Shown one piece after another: positions 20,225-31,671 of a stretch of 64,000 nt of DNA; positions within the stretch are counted from its first letter, which is position 1; each line of letters starts with the position of its first letter. Location: assembly GCA_963971225.1 (NCBI GenBank), contig OZ020270.1:14681817-14745816 (forward strand). Reading direction: 5' to 3'. Below the pieces are notes generated by a model, which saw only the letters and a program-made list of their open reading frames with translations, was not told the DNA's origin and ran no database searches. Made by a program: the position numbers and the translations under genes. This DNA is from Melieria omissa. Taxonomy: Eukaryota > Arthropoda > Insecta > Diptera > Ulidiidae.

Positions 20225-21386
20225 TTTCCCTTCCTAAGTGAGGGGCGTCCGCGATCCTCTTTGGTATTTCTCGTAAGGCGACGTCCACAGCTTTAGCTTC
20301 CGCTCGTCTCCTCCAAAGAACTACTGCCGGCCAGATGGCCAGAAGTACCACGATGCTAGATACTGTGCAAGCGAATACCGTTGTTTTTGAGACAACCCCT
20401 TGCCGTAGATCTTCGATATGGTTGATGTTTCGCAGATTTAGGTCATGCAGATAAGGTAAGCTCAGAACCTCAAGTTCATCATTCAGATTAATTTGGGGAA
20501 ATGCCGGTGTTTCTGGTTTTCGTTTGGACTCGGAATTCATGTTTCGGAACACCGTACCGTTGACTTCGACTTGATTTTGGAAGGTAACATAGGTACGTCC
20601 CCTTAACGGTTCTCACTGCCTGGTTTTCACCCTTCACGTGGGCTACTTGGTTGTTGATGATGAGGATACCGTCGTCGACCTCAATTATGGCACTCCGGTT
20701 GTTGAAGGTTGTACTGCAAATCGCCACCCCACTAGAGACAAATTGTTGGCCACACGTTTTGACCTCGATTTTCTTGCAGAAAGTCGTTGTTACTGAGCGT
20801 TGGCAATCGACAGCGTAGATGTCATTTCCGCATTCAGCCACGTTGTTGGTTTGCCCAAAATGTAGGATCCTATTTCCATGTTGGACTCCAAAAAGACTTA
20901 ATTTCTTACATGTTAACATAGGTTTTGGATATTTTATTATAAACACTAAATACTCCTTATTTTGTAATACCTTAACACTAGATATCCCCATTACTTCTGT
21001 TATTGTAAAATTCGTAGAGTGCTCGTTTACAATTTTATCAATGTCTTGACTATCTAATATGACTGGATTAATTACAGTTATCTTAGCTAAAGTTACTGAA
21101 ATTATGATTGTTTCCAAATTTGATATTATCATTCTATTTCTGGCTAAGAGCGTTTTATAAAGGTGGTTTGTGTCAATTCTCTCTATCTTCTTAATGCCAA
21201 TGATTTTGTTAACGGTATTGGTTAATTCTAAAATTTTAAGTTGGATGCGGGTATTTATTTCGTACTGTTTGTTGTTTGAATCAATTAGCCTGTCCTGTTT
21301 CGTCTGTAGTTTCTGAAAGTCATCAAAGTCGGGCGTACCAGCTACCGCCTTAAGAGCCGTACCAAGGAAGTTAATGCTCCTTGCGT
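20103..21386 (-). pseudogene. Gypsy-1 env, C-terminal part (copy A)
   Basis: Two overlapping minus-strand frames (20,488-21,396 and 20,103-20,552) cover the env ectodomain from the region after the cleavage site to the membrane anchor. A one-base frameshift lies near 20,590-20,600. The second frame has a hydrophobic segment of about 25 residues (codons 55-80, around 20,313-20,390) followed by RRR, a typical transmembrane anchor with a cytoplasmic stop-transfer, and then runs about 40 codons into the LTR. Insect errantivirus envelope proteins are related to baculovirus F proteins and act in membrane fusion. The N-terminal part is absent from this copy. Confidence 0.8.
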
Positions 21387-21937
21387 GTCCCAGCAAGTTT
21401 TAAAGGCCCCTCAAAACAATTATTCAAATCTTACGACCCACGCAAAATATATTTTCGATTTTGGTGTTCCCGCGTAAAAGGATGATTTCAGAATTTGTGA
21501 GCATCCAATATAATTTTCTAACCCTAACATTCATAGCATGAGAATATTTCTTCTGAGAGTATTTTGGATTTCAAAATTAAACTCCGTCCTGAAAGGGTTA
21601 AAAATCGAAAAAGTTTAATATGCCTACCAAAAGACGGGGCTTTCCCTTTTTTGGGTATAGACATCGTAATAAAATGAAAAAAACAAATAGAAATCGCGAA
21701 AATAGAACCCCGTTTTTCGTAAACTGTCGCGATTATAGGACCTGCAATTTTAAAAATTAAGCCGTCGCGATAACCGGGCCCTCGCACAGTGTTTCGTGTA
21801 GAACAAGCTAGCTGGACAAAAATATTTTTCAGGATTTTTCGTTTTATATGCGGCTTTTTATTTCAGATACATATACTTTTTTAGTTTTTTATGCCTTTTT
21901 ATATGTATATATACATACACATACCTATATACTTATA

Positions 21938-22263
21938 AATTATTACAAGTTGACTCGATTGGCTCTTTAGAGCAAATTATTACAAGTTGACTCGATTGGC
22001 TCTTTAGAGCACAACCATTTATTGTCGCTGTTCTGCTAAGACTACTATTCTTACAAAATAATTTACTTAACCTAAGCTCGTGTGCGGTCGCCGTCGCGCA
22101 ACCGTCAGCCCTTTCTCTGCCGTCAACGCTTATTCCGATCACTGCGTAATCGCCGGCCGTTGCGTAGCTGTCAGCAATTCGCGCAGCGGTCGATGCCTCT
22201 GCTGACCATTGCACGATCGATATTTTTCCGCTCAATGGTCTGCGCCGGCAACGGCATGCGGTG
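21938..22263 (-). repeat. Gypsy-1 LTR fragment from the duplication
   Basis: The last 326 bp of the LTR (matching 19,809-20,134) recur here between AT-rich flank and env sequence. The first 90 bp of the LTR are lost in the 570-bp deletion, so this is not a functional LTR. Confidence 0.9.
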
Positions 22264-23240
22264 AAGGTTGTACTGCAAATCGCCACCCCACTAGAGACAA
22301 ATTGTTGGCCACACGTTTTGACCTCGATTTTCTTGCAGAAAGTCGTTGTTACTGAGCGTTGGCAATCGACAGCGTAGATGTCATTTCCGCATTCAGCCAC
22401 GTTGTTGGTTTGCCCAAAATGTAGGATCCTATTTCCATGTTGGACTCCAAAAAGACTTAATTTCTTACATGTTAACATAGGTTTTGGATATTTTATTATA
22501 AACACTAAATACTCCTTATTTTGTAATACCTTAACACTAGATATCCCCATTACTTCTGTTATTGTAAAATTCGTAGAGTGCTCGTTTACAATTTTATCAA
22601 TGTCTTGACTATCTAATATGACTGGATTAATTACAGTTATCTTAGCTAAAGTTACTGAAATTATGATTGTTTCCAAATTTGATATTATCATTCTATTTCT
22701 GGCTAAGAGCGTTTTATAAAGGTGGTTTGTGTCAATTCTCTCTATCTTCTTAATGCCAATGATTTTGTTAACGGTATTGGTTAATTCTAAAATTTTAAGT
22801 TGGATGCGGGTATTTATTTCGTACTGTTTGTTGTTTGAATCAATTAGCCTGTCCTGTTTCGTCTGTAGTTTCTGAAAGTCATCAAAGTCGGGCGTACCAG
22901 CTACCGCCTTAAGAGCCGTACCAAGGAAGTTAATGCTCCTTGCGTGTCGATGATGGATCCCGACTATCTGCAGCAAGGTCTCAATATGGTCCGTGTTCGA
23001 GTCTAATAATTTCCTCATATGTGATTGAGGGAAAAACTCAGAAAGTCTCCTTGTCTCGTCTATTGTTGAAGCATAAAATGTTAGGTTTGTAAAGTGCATC
23101 AGGTAGTCATATTGTTCCCATATTATTGCCTCCCCGTCCATGATTGGTATGTAGTCCGAGTTGGTGTAGTCAATTAGTTTCATCGCCTCAGTCATTGTAA
23201 TGGAGAATATGATTTCCAGTAACTTAATCGTAAGAAACAA
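22262..23240 (-). pseudogene. Gypsy-1 env, N-terminal part (copy B, fused to LTR sequence)
   Basis: The frame starts at 23,240 with a hydrophobic signal-like N terminus (MFLTIKLLEIIFSITM). At about residue 97 an RHAR basic site precedes a Gly/Ala-containing hydrophobic stretch, the layout of the cleavage site and fusion segment of gypsy-type envelopes; Cys-rich text follows. At 22,262 the env reading joins LTR sequence through the 570-bp deletion, so the product lacks the C-terminal ectodomain and membrane anchor. The env of this element is therefore divided between two duplicated copies and is non-functional as it stands. Confidence 0.82.
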
Positions 23241-23269
23241 ATGAAATTAGCATTTTTTGTTATTGAATC

Positions 23270-24210
23270 TTAAGGAGGTCTTAAATTGTCTTTATGGACC
23301 CTCCCCTTTATGAGAACGGTGGTGCCGAGGTTTTCTTCAACAACCTGTTCTACATATAGGGGGGTCAACTTGTTTCCCAATCTTCTGTTTGTTTTCACTA
23401 GGACCTTGTCACCAGCGTTATATGTCCGGTTTTCCCTACCCTTGTTATGGGTTTCTAGGTTGGTTCTCTGAACTTTTTCGATTTTCCGTCTTATTTCCTC
23501 GGTCAGTGGCGATGTGGAGTGAAGAACGTCAATTGGTCTCTTGTTAGTAACCGAATGTATGGACTTATTATATTCAATAGTTGCTAAAAGAATCAAATCA
23601 TCTGTGTCATCCAGGTTTTTTCGAGCTTGAGGCACCTAGCTATCTCTGTTAGAGTACCATGGAACCGCTCAACCTGGCCGTTCGACGTGCTGTGCAACGA
23701 TGGGGCATTAGCTATTTCCACGTTAAAATGATTCCAAAGGATGGCGAATTTAGCGATTTTTCGTTTTCACAGTAAACTGTCTTGGTTCCCGAGAAAAAAT
23801 TCATAAGTTGTAAAATTTGTGATTTTATATCGGTAATAGTCCTAGATGCGATTTTTTGTACCACCGCGAATTTGGAAAATTTATCCAAGCAAGTTAAGAA
23901 ATATTTGTTGTCAGTTGAAAATATATCAATATGGAGTATTTCCCCCGGGTGGGATGGTATTGGTGTCTCCGCAATAGCATGTTTCTTCGGGTGTCTGTCA
24001 TATTTCGCTTTCGAACAAATTATGCAATTAAGAACCACTTCTTTTGCTTTTTTCCATTTTTGGAAAAAAATAGTCGTTCAGAATTTGTTTAACGTTTTCT
24101 TGTACTGCCCTGTGGGCTCGATTGTGTTCAGCAACTACAATCTCATTTTGGTCCGATATGTCATAAATGTCTGTTACCATTTTCTGCGTATGGCGGAATT
24201 TTACTGCTGG
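23270..24210 (-). pseudogene. Gypsy-1 integrase, C-terminal two thirds (frameshifted)
   Basis: Three minus-strand frames encode the integrase: 24,028-24,258 with the His pair of the zinc domain (EHNRAHRAV), 23,712-24,038 with the Cys pair (LNCIICSKAKYD) and catalytic core (HIDIFSTDNKYFLTCLDKFS), and 23,270-23,635 with the C-terminal domain. The catalytic Glu block (SNGQVERFHGTLTE) lies between the last two, in a third frame. Frameshifts are near 24,040, 23,750 and 23,640. Where the second catalytic Asp is expected the text reads YCENEKSLNS, with Glu. The N-terminal end is cut by the P element at 24,218. Confidence 0.88.
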
Positions 24211-24669
24211 GTATAACCAAAGAATATGAAGTAATATAGAACGCGCATGTGGGCACAAAAGTGTTTTCGGCTGTTATGATGCGAGCAGGAAGAGCGAAGC
24301 GTAGGCATTTGCGAATGTTAAGTTCATAACATTTTCTGTTAGATTTTCGTAGAACAACAGCAAAAAGCAATGTTATTGTTCGCAACGGCTTCACTCGTGT
24401 ACATTGAAATGGTGGTTGTTGCAGCGTAGTGTTCGCTCAATCAGTTTTTGCATGTATGTTATGTTTCTTGATCTTGTTTGCCGAAGCGCAAGCAAAGAGC
24501 AAACAACGAACCAAAGCATCGTCATCATCGTTTCAGCGAAGATGACTCGGGATTCGCTAATGTTTTTGTTGTTGTCGTTTATTGTGTGTATGCTTTTTTG
24601 ATTTTGCTGTAATGTCACTATCAATCGAAGCTTTGTGGTGTATGGCTGTTTGCTCAAATGCTGCGTTTT

Positions 24670-24945
24670 GATTGATTTTTAAAACCTGCAAATATTTAGA
24701 CGTGGTTGAATCCAATTTGAAATTTTCACAAATATTTTTACGTGGCGAGTTCCAAGTAAAATCATTTGTTTATATTTTGACGTGGTTGATACCAATTTTG
24801 AACCTTTTGCAGCGGTTTTTTTTGACGTGGTTGAAATTTTGACGTGGTTTGAAATTTCTTCAAATATTTTTACTTGGCGCATTCCAAGTAAAATTATTTG
24901 TTTATATTTTGACGTGGTTGATACCAATTTTGAATTTTTTTTAAG
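24670..24945. repeat. GACGTGGTT subterminal repeats in the P element
   Basis: Upstream of the transposase, a motif TTTGACGTGGTTGATACCAA and shorter forms (ACGTGG) recur at 24,700, 24,740, 24,780, 24,824, 24,841 and 24,911. A longer unit, from CCAAGTAAAAT through GATACCAATTTTGAA, is present twice (24,750-24,803 and 24,884-24,934). Their position next to the 5' end suggests transposase or host-factor binding sites, an inference. Confidence 0.6.
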
Positions 24946-25006
24946 AAGTATTCTTACGCCATTGTCCAACATTGTAATTCTATTTTGTGTTTCGGTTTGT
25001 TACAAT

Positions 25007-27517
25007 ATGGCTACAAATATAAAGACAAATAGAAATTCCTCAACGTCTGGAATTCAATGTTGTGTTCGCAGTTGCAAAAAATCGAGACGACAATGCGAGA
25101 ATCTTAGATTATTTAGATTCCCCGCTGCTGATTTCGTGTTTGGCCAAATTTGGCGCGAAAAATGCAATATATCTTATGACGACTATAACCGAAAACTGTA
25201 TATTTGTGAAAATCATTTCTCCAGTACTTATGTAGGAAAAAGGATGCGATTCCAACCTTAAACTTAGACGAAGATCATGAGATTTCGGATGAAGAATTTT
25301 TAGAACCAGATTATTCATTGAAATGACCACGTTATGATGACATAGTATGCAGTAATTGCGAAAAAAACCTCACCCATTATTACAAAAAGAAATACAGCGA
25401 CCTATTAAACAAATTCAAAAAAATTAACGAAAAATTGCGAAAAGAAAAGCGCTTTATTTTAAAATCCAAGAATTGTTGTTCAAAGACTTTAAAAATTCAA
25501 TTGATTCTTTAAAACATGTCAACTTGGAATCCAAAACATTTTGTAAACTTTTACTTAGCACCCGGCCAAAAGAATATTCTGACGAAGTGAAATATTTAGC
25601 GCAAAATATTTTTTATATTTCACAATCAACATATTCTTTCCTAAGAGATAAGTTAAATTTCAATTTGCCACATATCAGCACCTTAAATCAGTGGGCTCCA
25701 ATAAAGTTCCTTCAGCCCGGTATCAACAATGTGGCTTTTGAATTCATTAAAAAGATGTGCTTAGAGTTGAAGGAAAAAAAAGAAAATAATATGGTTCTTT
25801 TAATGGACGAAATGGCAATACGTAGAGAATTATGATACAATCAAAAACTAGATTCAATTGACGGATTTGAATGCACAGGCTTCGAAAGAACAAAAAAAAT
25901 TGGTAAGCAAGTATGTGTATTTATGTTGAAGTCCATGTTCTCGAGTTGGTGTTCAATTTTAAACTATTTTATGTCAGAGAATGGATTAACAGCAGATACC
26001 TTGTGCAAAATAATTAAAGAAAATCTTAAAATTTTAAGCAATTTTGGTATAGTAGTGAACGTTTTGGTTTGTGATCAGGGGTCTTCTAATAGAAAGTGTT
26101 TCTCCGACTTAGGCGTATGTATAGAGAAACCATACTTTCAATTTCAAAATCAAAAAATTTATTGCATGTTCGATTTCCCACATTTAATCAAGTCATTGCG
26201 AAATGGTTGGCTTAAATGCGACTTGAAAACGCCTGATGGTTTAGTTAGCTTTAAAGTAGTTCAAGAGCTTTGGAGAGGGAAGAAAATTGTAAAACCAAAA
26301 TGTGCCCAGAATTGACTAGACAACACATATTTCCAAATTCATTTGAAAAAATGCGTGTTAAATTTGCCACTCAAGTGTTCAGTAAAACAGTTGAAGCTGC
26401 TATCAGAACAATTTCAGACATAAGTGGATTTAAAAAAATCTCACAAGAGGTAGCGTTATCCACAGCTGATTTTATAGCAAAAATTGATCAAATATTTGAT
26501 TGCATGAATAGTGGATCTTTGTATGCAGATAACTGCTACCGATCTGCTCTTCAGATTAAGAAAGAATCGCACACATTTATTCAAACATTTTTATATTATC
26601 TAGAGGAAGTGAAATTTGTTGATGAAAAAAAACGAGTTTTCTTCCTAGATGGCATGAAACTATCCTTAAAATCGGTCCTTCTACTTGTAGATGAAATATT
26701 AAAAGATAATTCGGACAAGTTTTTAATTATGACAAAGGCCTTTAACCAGGACAAGTTGGAGAATACGTTTGCTGTGTTAAGGCAAAAAGGAGGTAATAAC
26801 TGTAACCCCTCTGCAGCCGAACTTAATAATATCTTAGCCAGGTTATTAGCCTTTAAAATAATAAAGTTTAGCTCCTCTACCAATTGTGAAGAGACGCAAG
26901 ATTCAATGACTAATTTAATTTCAAGCGCTTCTTTTAGTGAGGATGTTTTGCAGGCTAATGGCGATGATAATGACAATGAAATCCTGGAAAATCTTGATCT
27001 AAGTAGTGAGATGCACGAGGCGTATTTTGTAGGTGACAACTTTTGTAATCCGAAAGATATTAACTTAGAGCTGGTTTCCATGAGGTATTTTGTTGGATAC
27101 GTAGCGTACAAAATCATTCGTAAATTAAATTGTGAAAAATGCGGTGACGAATTGAGAAAAAGGGATGAAGTTTTGACTGCTCCAAGTGAAATTTTTATTT
27201 TTCACAAAAATTATCAGTCAATTTCTGATTTTGGTAATCTTTTTGCTCCTTCCAATTCCCTAATGAATGTATGCATAAAACATATTTTAATTTTTCATAA
27301 AATCTTCGAAGCAGAACCTGAAAAAATTAGTATTAAGGCACACGTTTTACAATCTTGTAAAAATGCTACACCTGAATGGTTCCATGGTGAGTGCTGTAAC
27401 CATAGAGTCTACATTTTAGATTTTCTTATTTTAGTTCTTCTACGAAAACACTGCATGTGGGCTGTGCAAAAAGGAAGTTCGAAAGAACGAAAATTGAAAA
27501 TAATTGTTGGCAAATAA
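25007..27517 (+). pseudogene. P-element transposase (THAP domain), degenerate
   Basis: The frame starts at 25,007 with a THAP zinc finger: CCVRSCKKSRRQC, FRFP, W, and CENHF in C2CH order, used for DNA binding. A coiled-coil stretch (NKFKKINEKLRKEKR) follows near 25,410. The RNase H-like catalytic part shows LLMDEMAI, VCDQGSSNRKCF, FDFPHLIKSLRN and FNQDKLENTFAVLRQKGG, the conserved blocks of P/THAP9 transposases. Lesions: stop at 25,259 with change of frame, TGA at about 25,325, frameshift near 25,470, in-frame TGA at 25,833, frameshift near 26,300. Some frame changes could be introns, as P genes have them, but the TGA codons are true breaks. Confidence 0.88.
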
Positions 27518-28072
27518 AAAAATTCTTATTAAAAATTATTATTTATGAAAGATAAATTTAAACAAAAGTAAAACAATAAACATAAAACCTTACAATAATA
27601 TTTTTAATAAATAACTATAAACGCTCTTGTGCAACATGTTTGCACCCATATTTTACTACACCAAGTTCATGCATTTTTTTTGCTAATTGTAATTTGCTTG
27701 TGATTATAAAAAAGAAAGCAGAAATAGCGACGCAACAATTACCAACAACATCAATGCTATCCCGCCTGCACGGCACAGCGCAAAAAACAGTATACCGCTA
27801 ACTTTTTTTTGTTTGCCAATATAATAATGCTATTCCCCGCGACAACAAAAGCAGCGTTCATCGTCATGTTTATCAAGTGGCGCAACAGCAGCGAGAATAC
27901 GAATGAGTACAGAAGCGACTTCAATTCACATGTTACGCCGAAGTTACAGATATTTCTGCTGTTAGTAACAGAGAGTTCTGCTGTCAATAACAGAGGGTAC
28001 TACCAGCAGTACCCGCCATACAACGCGTTTGCTTGTATGAGATGCGCGTTCTATATCACTTCATATTCTTTG

Positions 28073-29848
28073 GTATAACTCAACCAGTCTACTTTGGATT
28101 CGTGCTAGGACTGGTAGGCTACAGTGGATAGCATTTACTACACTATCATTTATAACTTCCTGGAGGGTTCTCAACAAAAATTCGTCCTCGGAAAAAGAAA
28201 TAACGTGTCTTGTTTTGGTACCAAATACAATAAATGATCGTTTCGATTGAAGCTCGCTTTCTTCTATTATAATTTGATTTCTAAAACAATTAACGGGTTT
28301 TACGACAGATTCAATAGTGTAGGTCCGAGATTCCTCACTATGAATAGTAGCGCAGTCTGAACTTGCGTCCACGTTTATCATATTCATGTGCTGTCTGGAC
28401 AATGCGTCCGCAACATGATTTTCTTTACCTGGCTTATAGTGAATTCTCGCGGTATAATCTTCTATAAGCGCCTTCCACCTTTTAATCTTGGCGTTAGGGT
28501 TTTTGTCCGAGACCGCAAATGTTAGTGGTTGGTGATCAGTGTAAATATCCAACTCTTTCACACCGTAAAGGTAATTTCTTAGGCTCTTTAAAGCCCAAAC
28601 AATCGCAAGCAGTTCTCTTTCATTCGTTGCAAAATGTTCCTCATTTTCCCTAAGTGTTCTCGATATCATTGTGATAGGTTTCCCACCCTGAGAGAGTACC
28701 GCACCTATACCACGAGACGATGCGTCTGTCGTTAGACTAAACGGCTTATTAAAATCCGGGTAGGTCAGCATGACGTCTTCCGATGAGAGTACTTCTCTGA
28801 GTCTGTTGAAGGCTTTCCGAATTTAAGTCAATTTTAATTTTTTTGGACTGACTGGCGCTAACCTTGCCATTATCACCTCTTAGGATATCCGTGAGTGGGT
28901 TTGCTATGCTTGCAAAATCTCTTATAAAGCATCTGTAGTAACTCGCAAGACCCAAGAACGATCGGAGTCCGCGTAAGGTGGTAGGTTGTTCATAATTTTT
29001 TATGGCGTTGACCTTTTCAGGGCATGATTTCACCCCTCCCCTTGCTACTATAAATCCTAAATATTCGACTGCAGTTTTGAAGAATTTCGATTTTTCAACC
29101 GAGACCCTCATATTGGCTTCATAAAGGTTCCTTAAAACCCAATCCACATCTTTCACATGTTGGTCCATGGTTTTTGAGTAGATGATAACATCATCTACGT
29201 AAACGTGGCATGTTTTGCCGATTTGTTCTCTAAGAACATCGTCTATTGCTCGTTGAAAAATGCCTGGGGCATTCTTCAATCCAAATGGCAGGCGGCAGAA
29301 CTCGTACTTGCCATTGTTCACTGAGAAAGCCGTCTTCTCTCTGTCCCGTTCGGCCAACTCAATTTGGTGAATCCCCGACTTGAGGTCTAACGTAGTAAAG
29401 TATTCGGCATTTTTCATATTTGCCAATATCATCATAGCATTTGGCATAAGGTATTTATCATCAATCGTATTATTGTTTAGCTTTCGGAAATCTATAACTA
29501 ATCGTTTTTTCTTATTGCCTGACTGGTCCGTGCCCTTTTTATCTACGACCCAGATAGGATTATTGTACGGAGACCTCGAGGGCCTAATGATACCGTTCGC
29601 TAGAAGGTCCCGTATCTCATTGTTAACAAATTCTGTAACTCCCATTGGATATGGATAGAGCTTGGAGTAGATTGGCTCTTCGTCCCTGGTTCGTATAGTG
29701 GCAAGAACGTTAGTGTTGTAGGAAGGGATTCGTTAGGATCCGCAAATACCTTTAACCTGCTATGTATCATTTTGCAAAATTGGTCTCTTACTGCAGTCGG
29801 GATTTCTTCATTTTGTATTTTAATAAAATTACCATTTTTTACACTCAA
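28073..29848 (-). pseudogene. Gypsy-1 pol: reverse transcriptase and RNase H (frameshifted)
   Basis: Minus strand. 28,749-29,645 encodes the RT: RLVIDFRKLNNNTID, YFTTLDLKSGIHQIEL, FGLKNAPGIFQR and the catalytic YVDD. 28,061-28,771 encodes RNase H: LTTDASSRGIGAVLSQ, ERELLAIVWALK, IYTDHQPLTFA and VADALSR, then a connection region. A frameshift near 28,820 separates them, and another near 29,660 separates the RT from the protease linker (29,600-29,848). The P element ends the frame at 28,073. All catalytic residues of RT and RNase H are preserved despite the breaks. Confidence 0.9.
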
Positions 29849-30143
29849 GAAATAATAGAGTTTCTTCTGTATTATTATAGTGTATTACGTTTTTACTCAA
29901 GTCTATCTTCGCGTTTACCTGGTTTAGTAGGTCCAAACCTATGATACCATCAAACGTCGTAAGCCCTGGTAATATAAAGAAGTCTGTGTTTTTTCCGAAC
30001 AGTTTTATTTTACATTTTTCCTTTACAATATTATTGCCATGGATGGACTTAACTACAAAAGGAGTTAATACCGGTATGATTCCTTTCAGCTCTGGTAACG
30101 GTTTAATGTAGTTTTTTGATGCACCCGTGTCCACCAGTAACAT
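29829..30143 (-). pseudogene. Gypsy-1 protease
   Basis: A 104-residue frame opening with MLLVDTGASKNYI, the Asp-Thr-Gly active site of a retroviral-type aspartic protease, with a conserved IIGLDLLN block downstream. A frameshift near 29,850 separates it from the RT linker. It follows gag directly (gag stop at 30,164) in another frame, consistent with translation by frameshifting in gypsy-type elements. Confidence 0.85.
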
Positions 30144-30163
30144 TATTTGCCTTCCTGCTTCGC

Positions 30164-31375
30164 CTATGCTTCGCTTGATCCACGGGAGCAGGGACTGCCC
30201 CCTAAAAAATTAAGCTGTTCCTCTTCAAGATTTTCTTCAGCTGCTTCCGCTTCCCACTCATAGTCCGATTCCAGAACTTCCCCCTGTTCGATGTTATTCA
30301 CTCTCTGCAATTTTGGTCCGGTGAATCTTTCCGATCTTTCTGTCCGCCGCTTGCTTGGCTGAAAGTCCTGTTGATTATTGGGTCTGGGTTGCTGCAGTCC
30401 TGTCTGTTGCGAGGGACTGCGCCGCCAGTTTGTATTCTGGCGCAATCGCGACTCAGAGGGATCGATTTCCATCGGTGTGGGTTGATCCCGCGACACTTGC
30501 TTATTATTTCCATTTCCCCACGATTGTCTACCCGCAAGATGAGGATTCCTGTGCTGCTCCTGACTCTGTGGTCTGCTTTGGTCATTGTAGCTAAATTTTT
30601 TATTCTTATTTTGTTCATCACTCCGCGCCGCGTAACTAGATGCAAAGAGGTATCGTTCGCGATTTGCTTCCACTTCTGGGGCCAGTGCCAAAGCGCTAGG
30701 AAGATCTTCAGGTCGTGCCGCGAAGAGAATGTCACAAAGTGGCTTTTTTAAGCCAGAAATAAAAATTCTCAGAGCGTCCGCTCTGTACTTGCTGCAGATT
30801 GTCGCAGCCATTTCGCCCTCATATGTCATAATGGTCTTGTTCGTTAACAGTGTTAGCTTTTTTTCGACTTCGTCGAAGAATCGTAACACTGTGAGGCTAC
30901 CTTGTCTTAAGGTAGACAGCTCCTGCTCGACTAAATAGACCGGACGTTTATCCGCACAAGTAAAGTCCAGTCTCGCGATAAGACTGTTTAAGACTGTGTT
31001 AAAAGACGCTAACACTGCGTCAGCAGAGCCTTTGACCTTATTCCGGATTATGCCTACGGCTTGAAAGTGCCTAGAGCTTTTGCGGTAGTTCTTAAATAAC
31101 TCATAAGCTGTGTGGGCCGCTTGGCGCCACGATACGTAATTGTTGGCCTGTCCGTCGAATTCAGGCAGAGATTTTACTAGATCCAAAGGCTCGTCGTACT
31201 TTAGAGCTCTGGGATCTATCACCACTGGTTCGTACGTCACCACTGTCGTGTCAGTATTTAGTGAAGTCACCCGCGCTGTCAATGTTCGGATTTGTTCTTC
31301 AAAATCCTGTTTCTGTCTTGCGAGGGCGGCCGACACCGCTGCCTCCACGATAGCTGTTATCTGGTTCGCATCCAT
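30164..31375 (-). CDS. Gypsy-1 gag
   Basis: A single 403-residue frame, starting MDANQITAIVEAAVSAALAR. A helical N terminus precedes a capsid-like region (about 60-260; LVKSLPEFDGQANNYVSWRQ is typical of gypsy capsids). The C-terminal 130 residues are rich in Gln, Asn, Arg and Ser, with no CCHC zinc knuckle, as in other errantivirus Gag proteins, where a basic tail binds RNA. The open frame contrasts with the broken pol. The leader between gag and the 5' LTR is 31,376-31,689. Confidence 0.88.
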   Translation of the reverse strand: MDANQITAIVEAAVSAALARQKQDFEEQIRTLTARVTSLNTDTTVVTYEPVVIDPRALKYDEPLDLVKSLPEFDGQANNYVSWRQAAHTAYELFKNYRKSSRHFQAVGIIRNKVKGSADAVLASFNTVLNSLIARLDFTCADKRPVYLVEQELSTLRQGSLTVLRFFDEVEKKLTLLTNKTIMTYEGEMAATICSKYRADALRIFISGLKKPLCDILFAARPEDLPSALALAPEVEANRERYLFASSYAARSDEQNKNKKFSYNDQSRPQSQEQHRNPHLAGRQSWGNGNNKQVSRDQPTPMEIDPSESRLRQNTNWRRSPSQQTGLQQPRPNNQQDFQPSKRRTERSERFTGPKLQRVNNIEQGEVLESDYEWEAEAAEENLEEEQLNFLGGSPCSRGSSEA

Positions 31376-31671
31376 TTTATTGTCTTGAACTCTTTTATCC
31401 TCTACCGTTAACTTAGCAATCCTATCTAAAATTTATTCTAATTCACTACCGCTCACATGCCTTTATTCAGTTTTGGGTTTTCTTATTTTGTTTCATTTAC
31501 GAGCAATCTACTTACAGCGATATTTTTATCCTCCAATACATTTTCCTGCTATGATTCATTTTGGTTCCTTGCCGTGGTTGTCGTTCCTTGCCATGGTTCC
31601 TTGTTGTGGTTCCTTCCTGTGGTTGTGGTTCCTTCTTGTGGCTTTTGCTGCTGTAGTTCGGGCGTGAGCTT

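Larger units (their letters stand above)
19257..22948. repeat. Tandem duplication across the Gypsy-1 3' end, with internal deletion in one copy
   Basis: Copy A (19,257-21,386) repeats as copy B (21,387-22,948) at an offset of 2,130. The unit contains part of a MITE, AT-rich flank, the 3' LTR and the C-terminal part of env. Copy B lacks the equivalent of 20,135-20,704 (570 bp: the rest of the LTR and the env tail), with TG shared at the deletion ends. At the unit junction a GTC is shared (21,387-21,389 and 22,946-22,948), so both events look like microhomology-mediated changes. Confidence 0.9.
24218..28072 (+). mobile_element. P element, 3,855 bp, inserted in Gypsy-1 integrase
   Basis: The ends are 31-bp inverted repeats starting CAAAGAATATGAAGT with a single mismatch (24,218-24,248 and 28,042-28,072). 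GTATAAC (7 bp) is repeated outside (24,211-24,217 and 28,073-28,079); an 8-bp duplication typical for P would need a one-base slip. Thirty-one bases is also the inverted-repeat length of the Drosophila P element. Inside are a noncoding 5' region with GACGTGG repeats, a THAP-type transposase pseudogene (25,007-27,517) and a 550-bp AT-rich 3' region. Confidence 0.92.

Noticed and set aside
22262..23240. Envelope gene suggesting an exogenous virus integration.
   Set aside because: It lies between pol and the LTR of an endogenous gypsy-type element with TATA target duplication and is broken by duplication and frameshift.
24391..24657. 88-residue minus-strand frame in the P element 5' region.
   Set aside because: No motif, and part of it recurs inverted in noncoding debris at 60,992-61,072; it looks like a chance frame.
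28749..28771. Overlap of the RT and RNase H frames of Gypsy-1 as a designed frameshift site.
   Set aside because: Gypsy-type elements translate RT and RNase H in one frame; the overlap is the result of a one-base indel near 28,820.
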